A stretch of DNA of 64,000 nt from Pseudomonas sp. LD120. Its GTDB lineage: Bacteria; Pseudomonadota; Gammaproteobacteria; Pseudomonadales; Pseudomonadaceae. Positions within the stretch are counted from its first letter, which is position 1. Every line of letters begins with the position of its first letter. Positions 53,489-63,450 of the stretch are shown here, one piece after another. The notes under the pieces are model-generated. The model was not told the DNA's origin, ran no database searches, and saw only the letters and a list, made by a program, of their open reading frames with translations. Where the stretch lies: NCBI RefSeq assembly GCF_009861525.1, contig NZ_WVHL01000001.1:434001-498000 (forward strand), in the 5' to 3' direction. The position numbers were made by a program, and so were the translations under genes.

Positions 53489-54436
53489 ATGAAAGGTTCC
53501 CCCTCGTTGTTACTAGCCGCCATGCTGAGTCTGCCGCTTCTGGCACAGGCCGCAGAGCCGGAACAATGCAGCACCGTCAACTTCTCCGATGTCGGCTGGA
53601 CCGATATCACCGTCACCACCGCCACGACCAGCGTCGTGCTCGAAGCCCTGGGTTACAAAACCAAGACCACGATGATTTCCGTGCCGGTGACCTACAAGTC
53701 CCTGGCCGATGGCAAGAACATGGACGTGTTCCTCGGTAACTGGATGCCGACCATGGAAAACGACATCAAGCCCTACCGTGATGCCGGCACCGTGGAAACC
53801 GTGCGCGCCAACCTGGAAAACGCCAAGTACACCCTGGCCGTACCCGAGTCGCTGTATGACAAGGGTCTGAAAGACTTTGCCGACATCGCCAAGTTCAAGA
53901 AAGAGCTGGCCGGCAAGATCTACGGCATCGAGCCGGGCAACGATGGCAACCGCACCATCCAGAGCATGATCGACAAGAACGCCTTCGGCCTCAAAGACGC
54001 CGGTTTCAAGGTGGTGGAATCCAGTGAAGCGGGCATGCTGTCACAGGTCGAGCGCGCCCAGCGTCGCGACACCGCGGTGGTGTTCCTGGGCTGGGAACCG
54101 CACCCAATGAACACCCGATTCAAGATGAAGTACCTGACCGGCGGCGACGACTTCTTCGGCCCCAACTTCGGCCAGGCGACCATCTACACCAACACCCGTA
54201 AGGGCTACACCAACGAGTGCAGTAACGTGGGCCAGTTGCTGAAGAACCTGTCGTTCACCCTGAACATGGAAAGCACCCTGATGGGCAATGTGCTGGACGA
54301 CAAAATGAAGCCTGAGGCGGCCGCCAAGGCCTGGCTGAAAAAGAACCCGCAGGTGCTCGATACCTGGCTCGCAGGCGTGACCACCATTGACGGCAAACCA
54401 GGACTTGCAGCCGTGAAAGCCAAGCTTGAGTTGTAA
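53489..54436 (+). CDS. cbcX: Choline-binding ABC transporter protein CbcX
   Basis: A 315-residue periplasmic binding protein with signal peptide (SPSLLLAAMLSLPLLAQAAE). Mature start EPEQCSTVNFSDVGWTDITV. The aromatic cage segments DVFLGNWMPTMENDIKPYRD and AVVFLGWEPHPMNTRFKMKY parallel those of CaiX. It binds choline and works with the CbcWV core encoded next to it. Start ATG 53489 has AGGAG upstream. It is the first gene of the cbcXWV operon. Confidence 0.92.
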   Translation: MKGSPSLLLAAMLSLPLLAQAAEPEQCSTVNFSDVGWTDITVTTATTSVVLEALGYKTKTTMISVPVTYKSLADGKNMDVFLGNWMPTMENDIKPYRDAGTVETVRANLENAKYTLAVPESLYDKGLKDFADIAKFKKELAGKIYGIEPGNDGNRTIQSMIDKNAFGLKDAGFKVVESSEAGMLSQVERAQRRDTAVVFLGWEPHPMNTRFKMKYLTGGDDFFGPNFGQATIYTNTRKGYTNECSNVGQLLKNLSFTLNMESTLMGNVLDDKMKPEAAAKAWLKKNPQVLDTWLAGVTTIDGKPGLAAVKAKLEL

Positions 54437-54502
54437 TCGCTTACGCCGGGCGGGCTTGCCCCGCCCGGGCTGTTTCTTCCCTGTATGCGGACGTTCACTA
54501 CC

Positions 54503-55348
54503 ATGCTCATTGATCAAAAAATACCCCTGGGCGAGTACATCGCGGCTTTCGTCGACTGGTTGACGAAACACGGTGCCGACACCTTCGACGCGATCGCTAT
54601 TACCCTGGAAACCATGATCCACGGCGTGACGTTCGCGCTGACCTGGTTCAACCCCCTGGCCCTGATCGGCCTGATCGCCCTGCTGGCGCACCTGATTCAG
54701 CGCAAATGGGGCCTGACAGTGTTTGTCGTGCTGTCCTTTCTGCTGATCCTCAACCTGGGGTACTGGCAGGAAACCATGGAAACCCTGGCCCAGGTGATGT
54801 TCGCCACCCTGGTCTGCGTGGTCATCGGCGTGCCCTTAGGGATCATTGCCGCGCACAAGCCCCTGTTCTTCACATTGATGCGTCCGGTGCTCGACCTGAT
54901 GCAGACCGTTCCCACCTTTGTGTACCTGATCCCAACCCTGACCCTGTTCGGCCTGGGTGTGGTACCCGGACTGATTTCCACCGTGGTGTTCGCCATCGCG
55001 GCGCCGATCCGCCTGACCTACCTCGGCATTCGCGATGTTCCACAAGAGTTGATGGACGCCGGCAAGGCCTTTGGCTGCTCGCGCCGTCAGTTGTTGTCGC
55101 GCATTGAACTGCCTCACGCCATGCCCAGCATCGCTGCCGGCATCACCCAATGCATCATGCTGTCGCTGTCGATGGTGGTGATCGCCGCCCTGGTGGGTGC
55201 CGACGGCCTGGGCAAACCGGTGGTCAACGCCTTGAACACCGCCGACATTGCCTTGGGCTTCGAGGCCGGCCTGGCGATCGTGTTGCTGGCCATCATGCTC
55301 GATCGCATCTGCAAACAACCCGAAGCTAAAAAAGGAGGTGACGCATGA
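54503..55348 (+). CDS. cbcW: Choline/betaine/carnitine ABC transporter permease CbcW
   Basis: A 281-residue inner-membrane permease of the ProW/OpuAB family with about six spans (LALIGLIALLAHLIQRKWG, VMFATLVCVVIGVPLGIIAA, ITQCIMLSLSMVVIAALVGA). The EAA-like loop facing the ATPase is MDAGKAFGCSRRQLLSRIEL. It is shared by CbcX, CaiX and a betaine-binding protein elsewhere. Start ATG 54503 gives the 281-residue length of P. aeruginosa CbcW. It overlaps cbcV by 4 bases. Confidence 0.92.
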   Translation: MLIDQKIPLGEYIAAFVDWLTKHGADTFDAIAITLETMIHGVTFALTWFNPLALIGLIALLAHLIQRKWGLTVFVVLSFLLILNLGYWQETMETLAQVMFATLVCVVIGVPLGIIAAHKPLFFTLMRPVLDLMQTVPTFVYLIPTLTLFGLGVVPGLISTVVFAIAAPIRLTYLGIRDVPQELMDAGKAFGCSRRQLLSRIELPHAMPSIAAGITQCIMLSLSMVVIAALVGADGLGKPVVNALNTADIALGFEAGLAIVLLAIMLDRICKQPEAKKGGDA

Positions 55349-56523
55349 GCATAATCCGCTTCGATAACGTCGACGTTATCTTCTCCAAGGACCCACGCGA
55401 GGCGCTCAAGCTGCTGGATGAGGGCATGACCCGCAACGAGATCCTGAAAAAAACCGGACAGATCGTTGGCGTGGAAAGTGCCAGCCTGGATATCGAAAAG
55501 GGCGAGATCTGCGTATTGATGGGCCTCTCCGGCTCCGGCAAATCCAGCCTCCTGCGTTGCATCAACGGCCTCAACACTGTCAGCCGGGGCCAGTTGTTCG
55601 TCGAGCACGAAGGACGGCAGATCGACATCGCCTCCTGCACCCCGGCCGAGCTGAAAATGATGCGCACCAAACGCATCGCCATGGTGTTCCAGAAGTTCGC
55701 CCTGATGCCTTGGCTGACCGTGCGCGAGAACATCAGCTTCGGTCTGGAAATGCAGGGTCGACCGGAAAAGGAACGGCGCAAGCTGGTGGACGAGAAGCTC
55801 GAGCTGGTGGGCCTGGCCCAATGGCGCAACAAGAAGCCCGACGAGTTGTCCGGCGGCATGCAGCAGCGGGTCGGCCTGGCCCGCGCCCTGGCCATGGACG
55901 CCGACATCCTGCTGATGGACGAACCCTTCTCGGCCCTCGACCCGCTGATCCGCCAGGGTTTGCAGGACGAGTTGCTGGAGCTGCAACGCAAGCTGAGCAA
56001 GACCATCGTGTTCGTCAGCCACGACCTGGACGAGGCCCTGAAACTGGGCAGCCGCATCGCCATCATGAAAGACGGCCGCATCATCCAGTACAGCAACCCG
56101 GAAGAAATCGTCCTCAACCCGGCGGACGATTACGTGCGCACCTTCGTCGCTCACACCAACCCGCTGAACGTGCTCTGCGGTCGCAGCCTGATGCGCAGCC
56201 TGGACAACTGCAAGCGGGTCAACGGTTCGGTGTGCCTGGACCCAGGCGGCGATTCCTGGCTTGACCTGGCGGAAGGCAACACCATCAAGGGCGCGCGCTG
56301 CAACGGCTCGCAGCTGGACCTGCAGAACTGGGTGCCCGGGCAAGCGGTGGAGGAACTGGGCCGGCGTCCGACCCTGGTGGACTCCAACATCGGCATGCGC
56401 GACGCCTTGCAGATCCGCTACCAGACCGGCAACAAACTGGTGCTCCACGACAACCAGAAGGTGGTGGGGATTCTTGGCGACAGTGAGCTGTATCACGCCC
56501 TGCTCGGCAAGAACCTGGGCTGA
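55345..56523 (+). CDS. cbcV: Choline/betaine/carnitine ABC transporter ATPase CbcV
   Basis: A 392-residue ATPase of the ProV type. Walker A GLSGSGKSS (about 60-68), Q-loop MVFQKFALMPW, signature LSGGMQQRVG and Walker B ILLMDEPFSALD are intact. The C-terminal ~120 residues after the ABC core (DYVRTFVAHTNPLNVLCGRS onwards) resemble a degenerate CBS/regulatory tail. The ATG overlaps the cbcW stop (ATGA). A strong terminator follows at 56537. Confidence 0.93.
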   Translation: MSIIRFDNVDVIFSKDPREALKLLDEGMTRNEILKKTGQIVGVESASLDIEKGEICVLMGLSGSGKSSLLRCINGLNTVSRGQLFVEHEGRQIDIASCTPAELKMMRTKRIAMVFQKFALMPWLTVRENISFGLEMQGRPEKERRKLVDEKLELVGLAQWRNKKPDELSGGMQQRVGLARALAMDADILLMDEPFSALDPLIRQGLQDELLELQRKLSKTIVFVSHDLDEALKLGSRIAIMKDGRIIQYSNPEEIVLNPADDYVRTFVAHTNPLNVLCGRSLMRSLDNCKRVNGSVCLDPGGDSWLDLAEGNTIKGARCNGSQLDLQNWVPGQAVEELGRRPTLVDSNIGMRDALQIRYQTGNKLVLHDNQKVVGILGDSELYHALLGKNLG

Positions 56524-56536
56524 CCAGGCAGGCACA

Positions 56537-56568
56537 AAAACGCCGCGAGCAATCGCGGCGTTTTGTTT
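56537..56568. terminator. Intrinsic terminator after cbcV
   Basis: AAAACGCCGCGA and TCGCGGCGTTTT form a perfect stem with loop GCAA... followed by TTGTTTTA. The A-rich left side may let it act in both directions, ending the convergent betT transcript as well. Confidence 0.85.
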
Positions 56569-56718
56569 TAACCAAAGCCCACCATCGTGCAGGAAGTTGC
56601 GCATAACGACGCAACGGCCCTAGAGCCCGACCGCGCCCCTGAGGACGCGCTTACCCGCAAGCCGGACCTGCAAAAGAAAGCCATCGCTCGTCGACCAGAG
56701 AGCGATCCGTCAACTCAC

Positions 56719-58728
56719 TCAGCTATAGACACGGCCAAGGAGATGCCGATGGCTTTCGAACTGATCGAGCACATCGTGGGTGATCTGCTCTTGGGTAAAG
56801 CCCATCAAGTCGTATTCTTGACTGCCGTTGTGCAGGTACACCTCGGCGCGGTAGAAACGACTGCGCACTTCGCTGTCCGCCCCTTCCGGCTGGGCCGATT
56901 CGCTCGGCGCCGCCAGGTAGCCGTCCAGGCTCACTTCATAGACGAAGGGATTGCCTTCCTCCATTTCCACCCGCAGGCCCAGCAAACTCTTGGACTTGCC
57001 CAGGTTGGTCTGCACTTCATGGCCCAGGGTGCGCAGTTGCGCGACGGCTTCCTGCAGCGCCGGGCTGATGTGCTTGTCCATGTAACGCTGCACCACCGAC
57101 TGGCTCGGTTGCAGGTCCAGCTGGGTCAGGCGCTCGCTGAAACCCCGGCGACCGCGCTCGGCCAGTTGCGCCTGTTCCTGTTCAATCTGCACGTCCTGGC
57201 GCATGGCCTTGTGCAAACCGAACATGAAGAAGATCAGCACCACCGAGAACGGCAGGCCGGCCAGCACCACCATGGTCTGCATGGCTTCGAAGTTGCCGGC
57301 GAACAACAGACCGATGGTCACCAGGGTGATCACCACCGACCAAAAGATCCGCAGCCAGTGCGGGGCGTCTTCGTCGACGTTGCCACCCTTGCAGGACAGG
57401 TTGGCCATCATCACCGCACCAGAGTCGGCGGGGGTCAGGAACAGCACGAAGCCGACGAAGATCGATACACCGATGACAATCTTCGAGGCCGGGTAGTGCT
57501 CAAGCAATTGATAGATCGCCATCGACGGCTGTTCCAGCGCCGTCTTGCCCAGCTCCACCGCGCCCTGGTTGACCACCAGATCCAAAGCCGAGTTGCCGAA
57601 GATCGACAGCCAGGCCAGGGTGAAACCCAGGGGAATCAGCAGCACGCCGGCCACCAGCTCACGCACTGTGCGACCGCGAGAAATACGCGCAATGAACATG
57701 CCTACGAACGGTGCCCAGGAAATCCACCAGGCCCAGTAGAACAGGGTCCACAGGCCGAGCCAGCGATCGGACTTGGCGCTGTCGCCTTCATACACATACA
57801 GGTCGAAGGTTTTCAGCACCGCGCCGTTGAGGTAGTCGCCGATGTTCTGCACGAAACCGTTGAGCAAGTGCAGGGTCGGGCCGAACAGCAGGACAAAGAT
57901 CAGCAGGCCGCTGAACAGCACGATGTTCAGGTTGGACAGACGACGGATGCCGTTCTCCACGCCAGACACCGCAGCAATGGTGGCCACCGTGCTCATGACG
58001 ATGATCACGATCAGCAGGTTGGTGTTGCTGTGCTCCATGCCGAACAGGTTCTCCAGACCGGAAGACACCTGCATCGAACCAATCCCCAGGTTGGTCACCA
58101 GACCCAGCAGGGTCACGAACATGCCGAAGCCGTCCACCGCGTGACCGGCCGCGCCCTTGACCCAGCGCTCGCCCGCCAGCGGATACAACGCCGAACGCAG
58201 CGCCAGCGGCTGGTTATGCCGATAGGCAAAGTACGCAACCGCCAGCCCGACCAGCGCGTAGATCGCCCAGCCATGCAGGCCCCAGTGCAGGAAGGTCAGT
58301 TGCAACGCCTGGCGTGCGGCCAGGTTGCTGCCGGGTACGCCTTCGGGCGGGTTGAAGTAATGATCCAGAGGCTCGGAGGCGCCGAAGTACAGCAGCGAGA
58401 TACCGATACCCGAGGAAAACAACATGCCAGCCCAGGCGCCGTAGCTGAAGTCCGGGGTGTCTTGCTTGGTCCCCAGCTTGAGCTTGCCGTAGGAGGAAAA
58501 CGCCAGGCCCACCACGAACACCAGGTAAGCGGCGATCACCACCATGTAGTACCAGCCGAAGCTGCGGGACAACCACTCCTGAGCAATCCCGAGCAGTCTG
58601 CCGGCCTCTTGCGGGGCGATGATCAGAATGGCGGTCAACAACAGGATCAGCGCGGTAGAGGTGTAGAACACCCAACCGTTGACCCGCACCTTCTCTGGTG
58701 GGGTCTTTATAAGAGAGGCAGAACTCAT
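56719..58728 (-). CDS. betT: BCCT-family choline transporter BetT
   Basis: A 669-residue proton-coupled choline transporter with about 12 spans. The BCCT signature FYWAWWISWAPFVGMFIARI and the nearby SRGRTVRELVAGVLLIPLGF are intact, as is the Trp-rich choline site. A long C-terminal cytoplasmic domain (about residues 515-669: MRQDVQIEQEQAQLAERGRR, LFFMFGLHKA before it) is typical of the osmosensitive BetT type. Start 58728 begins MSSASLIKTPPEKVRVNGWV; no good ribosome site is visible. It is divergent from betI across 429 bp and convergent with cbcV. Confidence 0.92.
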   Translation of the reverse strand: MSSASLIKTPPEKVRVNGWVFYTSTALILLLTAILIIAPQEAGRLLGIAQEWLSRSFGWYYMVVIAAYLVFVVGLAFSSYGKLKLGTKQDTPDFSYGAWAGMLFSSGIGISLLYFGASEPLDHYFNPPEGVPGSNLAARQALQLTFLHWGLHGWAIYALVGLAVAYFAYRHNQPLALRSALYPLAGERWVKGAAGHAVDGFGMFVTLLGLVTNLGIGSMQVSSGLENLFGMEHSNTNLLIVIIVMSTVATIAAVSGVENGIRRLSNLNIVLFSGLLIFVLLFGPTLHLLNGFVQNIGDYLNGAVLKTFDLYVYEGDSAKSDRWLGLWTLFYWAWWISWAPFVGMFIARISRGRTVRELVAGVLLIPLGFTLAWLSIFGNSALDLVVNQGAVELGKTALEQPSMAIYQLLEHYPASKIVIGVSIFVGFVLFLTPADSGAVMMANLSCKGGNVDEDAPHWLRIFWSVVITLVTIGLLFAGNFEAMQTMVVLAGLPFSVVLIFFMFGLHKAMRQDVQIEQEQAQLAERGRRGFSERLTQLDLQPSQSVVQRYMDKHISPALQEAVAQLRTLGHEVQTNLGKSKSLLGLRVEMEEGNPFVYEVSLDGYLAAPSESAQPEGADSEVRSRFYRAEVYLHNGSQEYDLMGFTQEQITHDVLDQFESHRHLLGRVYS

Positions 58729-59157
58729 TGCACAGATGCTCCAGGCAGTGCGAGAGAAGGACACAAGGCAACACCGCACCCGACCAATCGGTTAGTTGGC
58801 AGCCGATCGTCGGGTGATATAAAGACACCCCGAAAAAACCCGAAACCGCAAAAGCCGCGTTGCGCACCCGCATCCGAGGTCGGTGACAAACCTGCAGTTC
58901 ATCGCCTGGCCCCCAGCGCGTCCTGCCCCTTCAACACGTCCGTTCTCTTGCCGGTCCACGCCATGCCGCATGTAAGTTTTGGGCTATTTCGGAGGTCGCT
59001 TTCCCGCCGTCTACCAGTAGGAAAAAAACCTCAGGCAGCGACGATTTGTCGCAGATCTTATTCTTTGTTGATTGAACGTTCAATCAAAACAAAATAGACT
59101 GGCCCGCAAGTCGACTGGCGTCATTCGCCTGTCGACGGGCCTAAGGAGAGCTATCAG
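58729..59157. other. Divergent betT/betI control region
   Basis: The 429-bp region carries one perfect 20-bp palindrome (59068-59087, listed separately) close to betI. No further gene is supported. Confidence 0.6.
59068..59087. promoter_or_regulatory. Perfect 20-bp palindrome, probable BetI operator
   Basis: TTGATTGAACGTTCAATCAA lies 70 bp upstream of betI in the divergent betT/betI region. Symmetry and position suit the TetR-type repressor BetI, which releases DNA on binding choline. Assignment is by position. Confidence 0.7.
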
Positions 59158-59751
59158 ATGCCCAAGGTCGGTATGCAACCCATACGCCGCCAGCAATTGA
59201 TCGAAGCCACGCTGCAAGCGGTCGATCAGGTCGGAATGGGGGACGCCAGCATTGCGCTGATCGCCCGTTTGGCCGGTGTCTCGAACGGCATCATCAGTCA
59301 CTACTTTCAGGACAAGAACGGCCTGATCGCCGCCACCATGCGGTACCTGATGAATGTCCTGATAGAGAACGTCACCGCGCGCCGCCTGGCGCTGACAGAT
59401 GACAGCCCGCGGGCCCATCTGCAGGTGATCATCGAAGGCAACTTCGACGCCAGCCAGGTCAATGGCCCGGCAATGAAAACCTGGCTGGCCTTTTGGGCCA
59501 CCAGCATGCACCACCCGTCATTGCACAGGTTGCAGCGGATCAACGATCACCGCCTGTACTCCAACCTGTGTTGCCAGTTCCGTCGCGTCCTGCCGCTGGA
59601 TCAAGCACGCAACGCAGCCCGTGGCCTGGCAGCCCTGATTGACGGTTTGTGGTTGCGCGGTGCGCTGTCGGGAGACGCTTTCGACACCGAGCAAGCGCAG
59701 CAGATCGCTTATGAATACATGGATTTCCAACTGGCTAAGCAGGAGCGCTAG
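59158..59751 (+). CDS. betI: Choline-responsive repressor BetI
   Basis: A 197-residue TetR-family repressor. The N-terminal helix-turn-helix reads [20 protein letters not shown] and [20 protein letters not shown]. The ligand domain has the conserved [20 protein letters not shown], where Trp residues suit choline binding. Start ATG 59158 follows AGGAGAG. It heads betIBA; the spacer to betB is 108 bp. Confidence 0.94.
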   Translation: MPKVGMQPIRRQQLIEATLQAVDQVGMGDASIALIARLAGVSNGIISHYFQDKNGLIAATMRYLMNVLIENVTARRLALTDDSPRAHLQVIIEGNFDASQVNGPAMKTWLAFWATSMHHPSLHRLQRINDHRLYSNLCCQFRRVLPLDQARNAARGLAALIDGLWLRGALSGDAFDTEQAQQIAYEYMDFQLAKQER

Positions 59752-59859
59752 AGCACAAAAGAGACGCTCGGCCCCTGAACCGCCACTGATCAACGTGTCC
59801 TGAACTTAGCGACACGCCCGGTGGTCAAGCCCACTACTTAATGCACTTGCGAGGACACT

Positions 59860-61332
59860 ATGGCCCGTTTCGAACTGCAAAAACTCTACATCGACGGCGG
59901 CTACACCGATGCCGGCAGCGACGCCACTTTCGACGCCATCAACCCGGCCAACGGTGAAGTTCTCGCACAAGTGCAGCGTGCGACCTTTGATGACGTGGAA
60001 CGCGCCGTGGTCAGCGCCGAAAAGGGCCAGAAGATCTGGGTCGCCATGACCGCCATGGAGCGTTCGCGCATTCTGCGTCGCGCCGTGGAAATCCTCCGCG
60101 AGCGCAACGACGAACTGGCCGCTCTGGAAACCCTGGACACCGGTAAAGCCTTCTCCGAAACCAAGTACGTGGACATCGTCACTGGCGCCGACGTGCTGGA
60201 GTACTACGCAGGCCTGGTACCGGCCATCGAAGGCGAGCAGATCCCGCTGCGCACCACCTCCTTCGTCTACACCCGTCGCGAGCCCCTGGGCGTGGTCGCC
60301 GGCATCGGCGCCTGGAACTACCCGATCCAGATCGCCCTGTGGAAATCCGCGCCCGCCCTGGCCGCCGGTAACGCGATGATCTTCAAGCCAAGTGAAGTGA
60401 CCTCGCTGACCACCCTGAAACTGGCCGAGATCTACACCGAAGCGGGCGTACCGGCGGGCGTGTTCAACGTGCTGACCGGCAGCGGCCGTGAAGTCGGCAC
60501 CTGGCTGACCGAGCACCCGCGCATCGAGAAAGTCTCCTTCACCGGCGGCACCGACACCGGCAAGAAGGTCATGGCCAGCGCTTCCAGCTCGTCGCTCAAA
60601 GACGTGACCATGGAACTGGGCGGCAAGTCGCCGCTGATCATCTTCGACGACGCCGACCTGGATCGCGCCGCCGACACCGCGATGATGGCCAACTTCTACA
60701 GCTCCGGTCAGGTCTGCACCAACGGCACTCGCGTATTCGTGCCAAGCCACCTGAAAGCCGCTTTCGAAGCCAAGATCGCCGAGCGCGTAGCGCGCATCCG
60801 CATCGGCAACCCGGAAGACGAAAACACCAACTTCGGTCCACTGGTCAGCTTCCAGCACATGGAAAGCGTGCTGGGCTACATCGCCAAGGGCAAGGAAGAA
60901 GGTGCCCGCGTACTGTGCGGCGGTGAGCGTCTGACCGACGGCGAATTCGCCAAGGGTGCCTTCGTTGCGCCAACCGTGTTCACCGACTGCACCGACGACA
61001 TGACCATCGTGCGTGAAGAAATCTTCGGCCCAGTGATGGCGATCCTGACTTATGAAACCGAAGAAGAGGTGATCCGCCGCGCCAACGACACCGACTTCGG
61101 TCTGGCCGCCGGTATCGTCACCAAGGACCTGAACCGCGCCCACCGCGTGATTCATCAACTCGAAGCCGGCATCTGCTGGATCAACGCCTGGGGCGAATCC
61201 GACGCCAAGATGCCGGTTGGCGGCTACAAGCAATCGGGCGTGGGCCGTGAGAACGGCATCAGCTCGCTGAACAACTTCACCCGCATCAAATCGGTGCAGG
61301 TCGAGCTGGGCGACTACGCCTCGGTGTTCTAA
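59860..61332 (+). CDS. betB: Betaine aldehyde dehydrogenase
   Basis: A 490-residue NAD(P)-dependent enzyme oxidising betaine aldehyde to glycine betaine. The nucleotide loop [12 protein letters not shown], catalytic Glu in [10 protein letters not shown] and catalytic Cys in [13 protein letters not shown] are present. [20 protein letters not shown] is the usual late block. Length is identical to the P. aeruginosa enzyme. A REP-type repeat separates it from betA. Confidence 0.96.
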   Translation: MARFELQKLYIDGGYTDAGSDATFDAINPANGEVLAQVQRATFDDVERAVVSAEKGQKIWVAMTAMERSRILRRAVEILRERNDELAALETLDTGKAFSETKYVDIVTGADVLEYYAGLVPAIEGEQIPLRTTSFVYTRREPLGVVAGIGAWNYPIQIALWKSAPALAAGNAMIFKPSEVTSLTTLKLAEIYTEAGVPAGVFNVLTGSGREVGTWLTEHPRIEKVSFTGGTDTGKKVMASASSSSLKDVTMELGGKSPLIIFDDADLDRAADTAMMANFYSSGQVCTNGTRVFVPSHLKAAFEAKIAERVARIRIGNPEDENTNFGPLVSFQHMESVLGYIAKGKEEGARVLCGGERLTDGEFAKGAFVAPTVFTDCTDDMTIVREEIFGPVMAILTYETEEEVIRRANDTDFGLAAGIVTKDLNRAHRVIHQLEAGICWINAWGESDAKMPVGGYKQSGVGRENGISSLNNFTRIKSVQVELGDYASVF

Positions 61333-61357
61333 GACACCCAGCCTCAGCGACAACCCC

Positions 61358-61458
61358 TGTAGCCGCTGCCGCGGGCTGCGAAAAGGTCCGAAGGACCTTC
61401 CTGCGATCGCCGAAGCACGTCCGCTGCGCGGCGATCGCAGCCTTCGGCAGCGGCTACA
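61358..61458. repeat. REP-type palindrome between betB and betA
   Basis: TGTAGCCGCTGCC (61358-61370) and GGCAGCGGCTACA (61446-61458) enclose inner inverted repeats (AAGGTCC/GGACCTT, GCGATCGC). Same family as at 20242 and 33176. Confidence 0.8.
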
Positions 61459-61505
61459 GGCCTATTGATCGTGCGACCTGACCAACCTCAAAGAGGGTGC
61501 ATTCA

Positions 61506-63209
61506 ATGTCCCAAGAATTCGACTACATCATCATCGGTGCCGGCTCCGCCGGTAACACCCTGGCGACCCGCCTGACTGAAGACGAAGGCGTCACCGTCCT
61601 GCTGCTCGAAGCCGGCGGCCCGGACTACCGTTTCGACTTCCGTACCCAAATGCCAGCGGCCCTGGCGTTCCCCCTGCAAGGCCGTCGCTACAACTGGGCC
61701 TACGAAACCGATCCAGAGCCGCACATGGACGGTCGGCGCATGGAGTGCGGGCGCGGCAAGGGCCTGGGCGGCTCCTCGCTGATCAACGGCATGTGCTACA
61801 TCCGTGGTAACGCCATGGACTATGACGGCTGGGCCAAGCTGCCAGGCCTGGAAGACTGGACCTACCTGGACTGCCTGCCGTATTTCCGCAAGGCGGAAAC
61901 CCGTGACATCGGCCCCAACGACTACCACGGCGGCGATGGCCCGGTCAGCGTGACCACGCCCAAAGCCGGCAACAACCCGCTGTTCCACGCCATGGTCGAA
62001 GCCGGCGTGCAGGCCGGCTATCCGCGCACCGAAGACCTGAACGGCTACCAGCAGGAAGGCTTCGGCCCGATGGACCGTACCGTGACCCCGAAAGGACGTC
62101 GCGCCAGTACCGCCCGCGGCTACCTGGATGTGGCCAAGCAGCGCTCGACCCTGACCATCGTCACCCATGCGCTGACCGACAAGATCCTGTTTGACGGCAA
62201 GCGCGCCATCGGCGTGAGCTACCTGCAAGGCAGCACCGAAGAGCGCGTGGAAGCCCGTGCCCGCAAGGAAGTGATTGTCAGCTCCGGCGCCATCGCCTCG
62301 CCGCAACTGCTGCAACGCTCTGGCGTCGGCCCGCGCGCCCTGCTGGAAAGCCTGGACATCCCCGTGGTTCACGACCTGCCGGGCGTGGGTGAAAACCTGC
62401 AGGACCACCTAGAGCTGTACCTGCAATACGCTTGCACCCAGCCGGTGTCGCTGTACCCCTCGCTGCTGTGGTGGAACCAACCGGCCATCGGCGCCGAGTG
62501 GCTGTTCAACGGCACCGGCATCGGCGCCAGCAACCAGTTCGAGGCTGGCGGTTTCATCCGTACACGTGAAGAGTTCGAATGGCCGAATATCCAGTACCAC
62601 TTCCTGCCGGTGGCGATTAACTACAACGGCAGCAACGGTGTGAAAGAGCACGGTTTCCAGGCGCACATGGGTTCCATGCGCTCGCCGAGCCGCGGCCGCG
62701 TGCAACTCAAGTCCAAGGACCCGCGCCAGCACCCGAGCATTCTCTTCAACTACATGGCCACCGAGCAGGACTGGCAGGAATTTCGCGACGGCATCCGCCT
62801 GACCCGGGAAATCATGCAGCAGCCAGCCCTGGACGCCTTCCGTGGCCGCGAGATCAGCCCGGGCATCGAGGTGCAGACTGACGAGCAACTGGACACGTTC
62901 ATCCGCGAACACGCCGAGACCGCGTTCCACCCATCCTGCTCGTGCAAGATGGGCACCGACGAGATGGCGGTCGTGGACGGCCAGGGTCGCGTGCATGGCA
63001 TGCAAGGCCTGCGTGTGGTGGATGCCTCGATCATGCCGATCATCACCACCGGCAACCTCAACGCGCCGACGATCATGATGGCCGAAAAAATTGCCGACAA
63101 GATCCGTGGCCGTCAGCCGCTGCCCCGCAGCAAGGCTGCCTACTACGTAGCGGGCGACGCCCCGGTGCGTGGCAAGCCAATGCGCGATATCACTCCGACC
63201 GCGCAGTAA
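61506..63209 (+). CDS. betA: Choline dehydrogenase
   Basis: A 567-residue GMC flavoprotein, membrane associated, oxidising choline to betaine aldehyde. The FAD motif is GAGSAGN. The block [20 protein letters not shown] is the GMC signature 1. The active-site His lies in [10 protein letters not shown] and the second in the [12 protein letters not shown] block. Start ATG 61506 follows AGAGGG; a GTG nine bases upstream (61497) is less likely. A terminator follows at 63218. Confidence 0.95.
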   Translation: MSQEFDYIIIGAGSAGNTLATRLTEDEGVTVLLLEAGGPDYRFDFRTQMPAALAFPLQGRRYNWAYETDPEPHMDGRRMECGRGKGLGGSSLINGMCYIRGNAMDYDGWAKLPGLEDWTYLDCLPYFRKAETRDIGPNDYHGGDGPVSVTTPKAGNNPLFHAMVEAGVQAGYPRTEDLNGYQQEGFGPMDRTVTPKGRRASTARGYLDVAKQRSTLTIVTHALTDKILFDGKRAIGVSYLQGSTEERVEARARKEVIVSSGAIASPQLLQRSGVGPRALLESLDIPVVHDLPGVGENLQDHLELYLQYACTQPVSLYPSLLWWNQPAIGAEWLFNGTGIGASNQFEAGGFIRTREEFEWPNIQYHFLPVAINYNGSNGVKEHGFQAHMGSMRSPSRGRVQLKSKDPRQHPSILFNYMATEQDWQEFRDGIRLTREIMQQPALDAFRGREISPGIEVQTDEQLDTFIREHAETAFHPSCSCKMGTDEMAVVDGQGRVHGMQGLRVVDASIMPIITTGNLNAPTIMMAEKIADKIRGRQPLPRSKAAYYVAGDAPVRGKPMRDITPTAQ

Positions 63210-63217
63210 GCCGCACG

Positions 63218-63247
63218 GGCACCGACCGCAAGGGTCGGTGCCTTTTT
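63218..63247 (+). terminator. Intrinsic terminator after betA
   Basis: GGCACCGACC and GGTCGGTGCC form a perfect 10-bp stem with loop GCAAG, followed by five T. It ends the betIBA transcript. Confidence 0.88.
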
Positions 63248-63450
63248 CACCTCACCGCGTATTTCCTGCCCCCGCATTGCCCGCACTGCCTCCTTGATCG
63301 CAGCCTCCGGCAGCAGCTACAGTTCTGCAACTTGCCCATCCCCTTCGCCCCGGAGTCCACCGACGCCTATATCTGTAGGAGCCGCCGGGCAGCGTTCCGT
63401 TTGCTGGCGACAAGACCCGCCCGCTATCGCGTCTCACAAGGAGGTCCTCC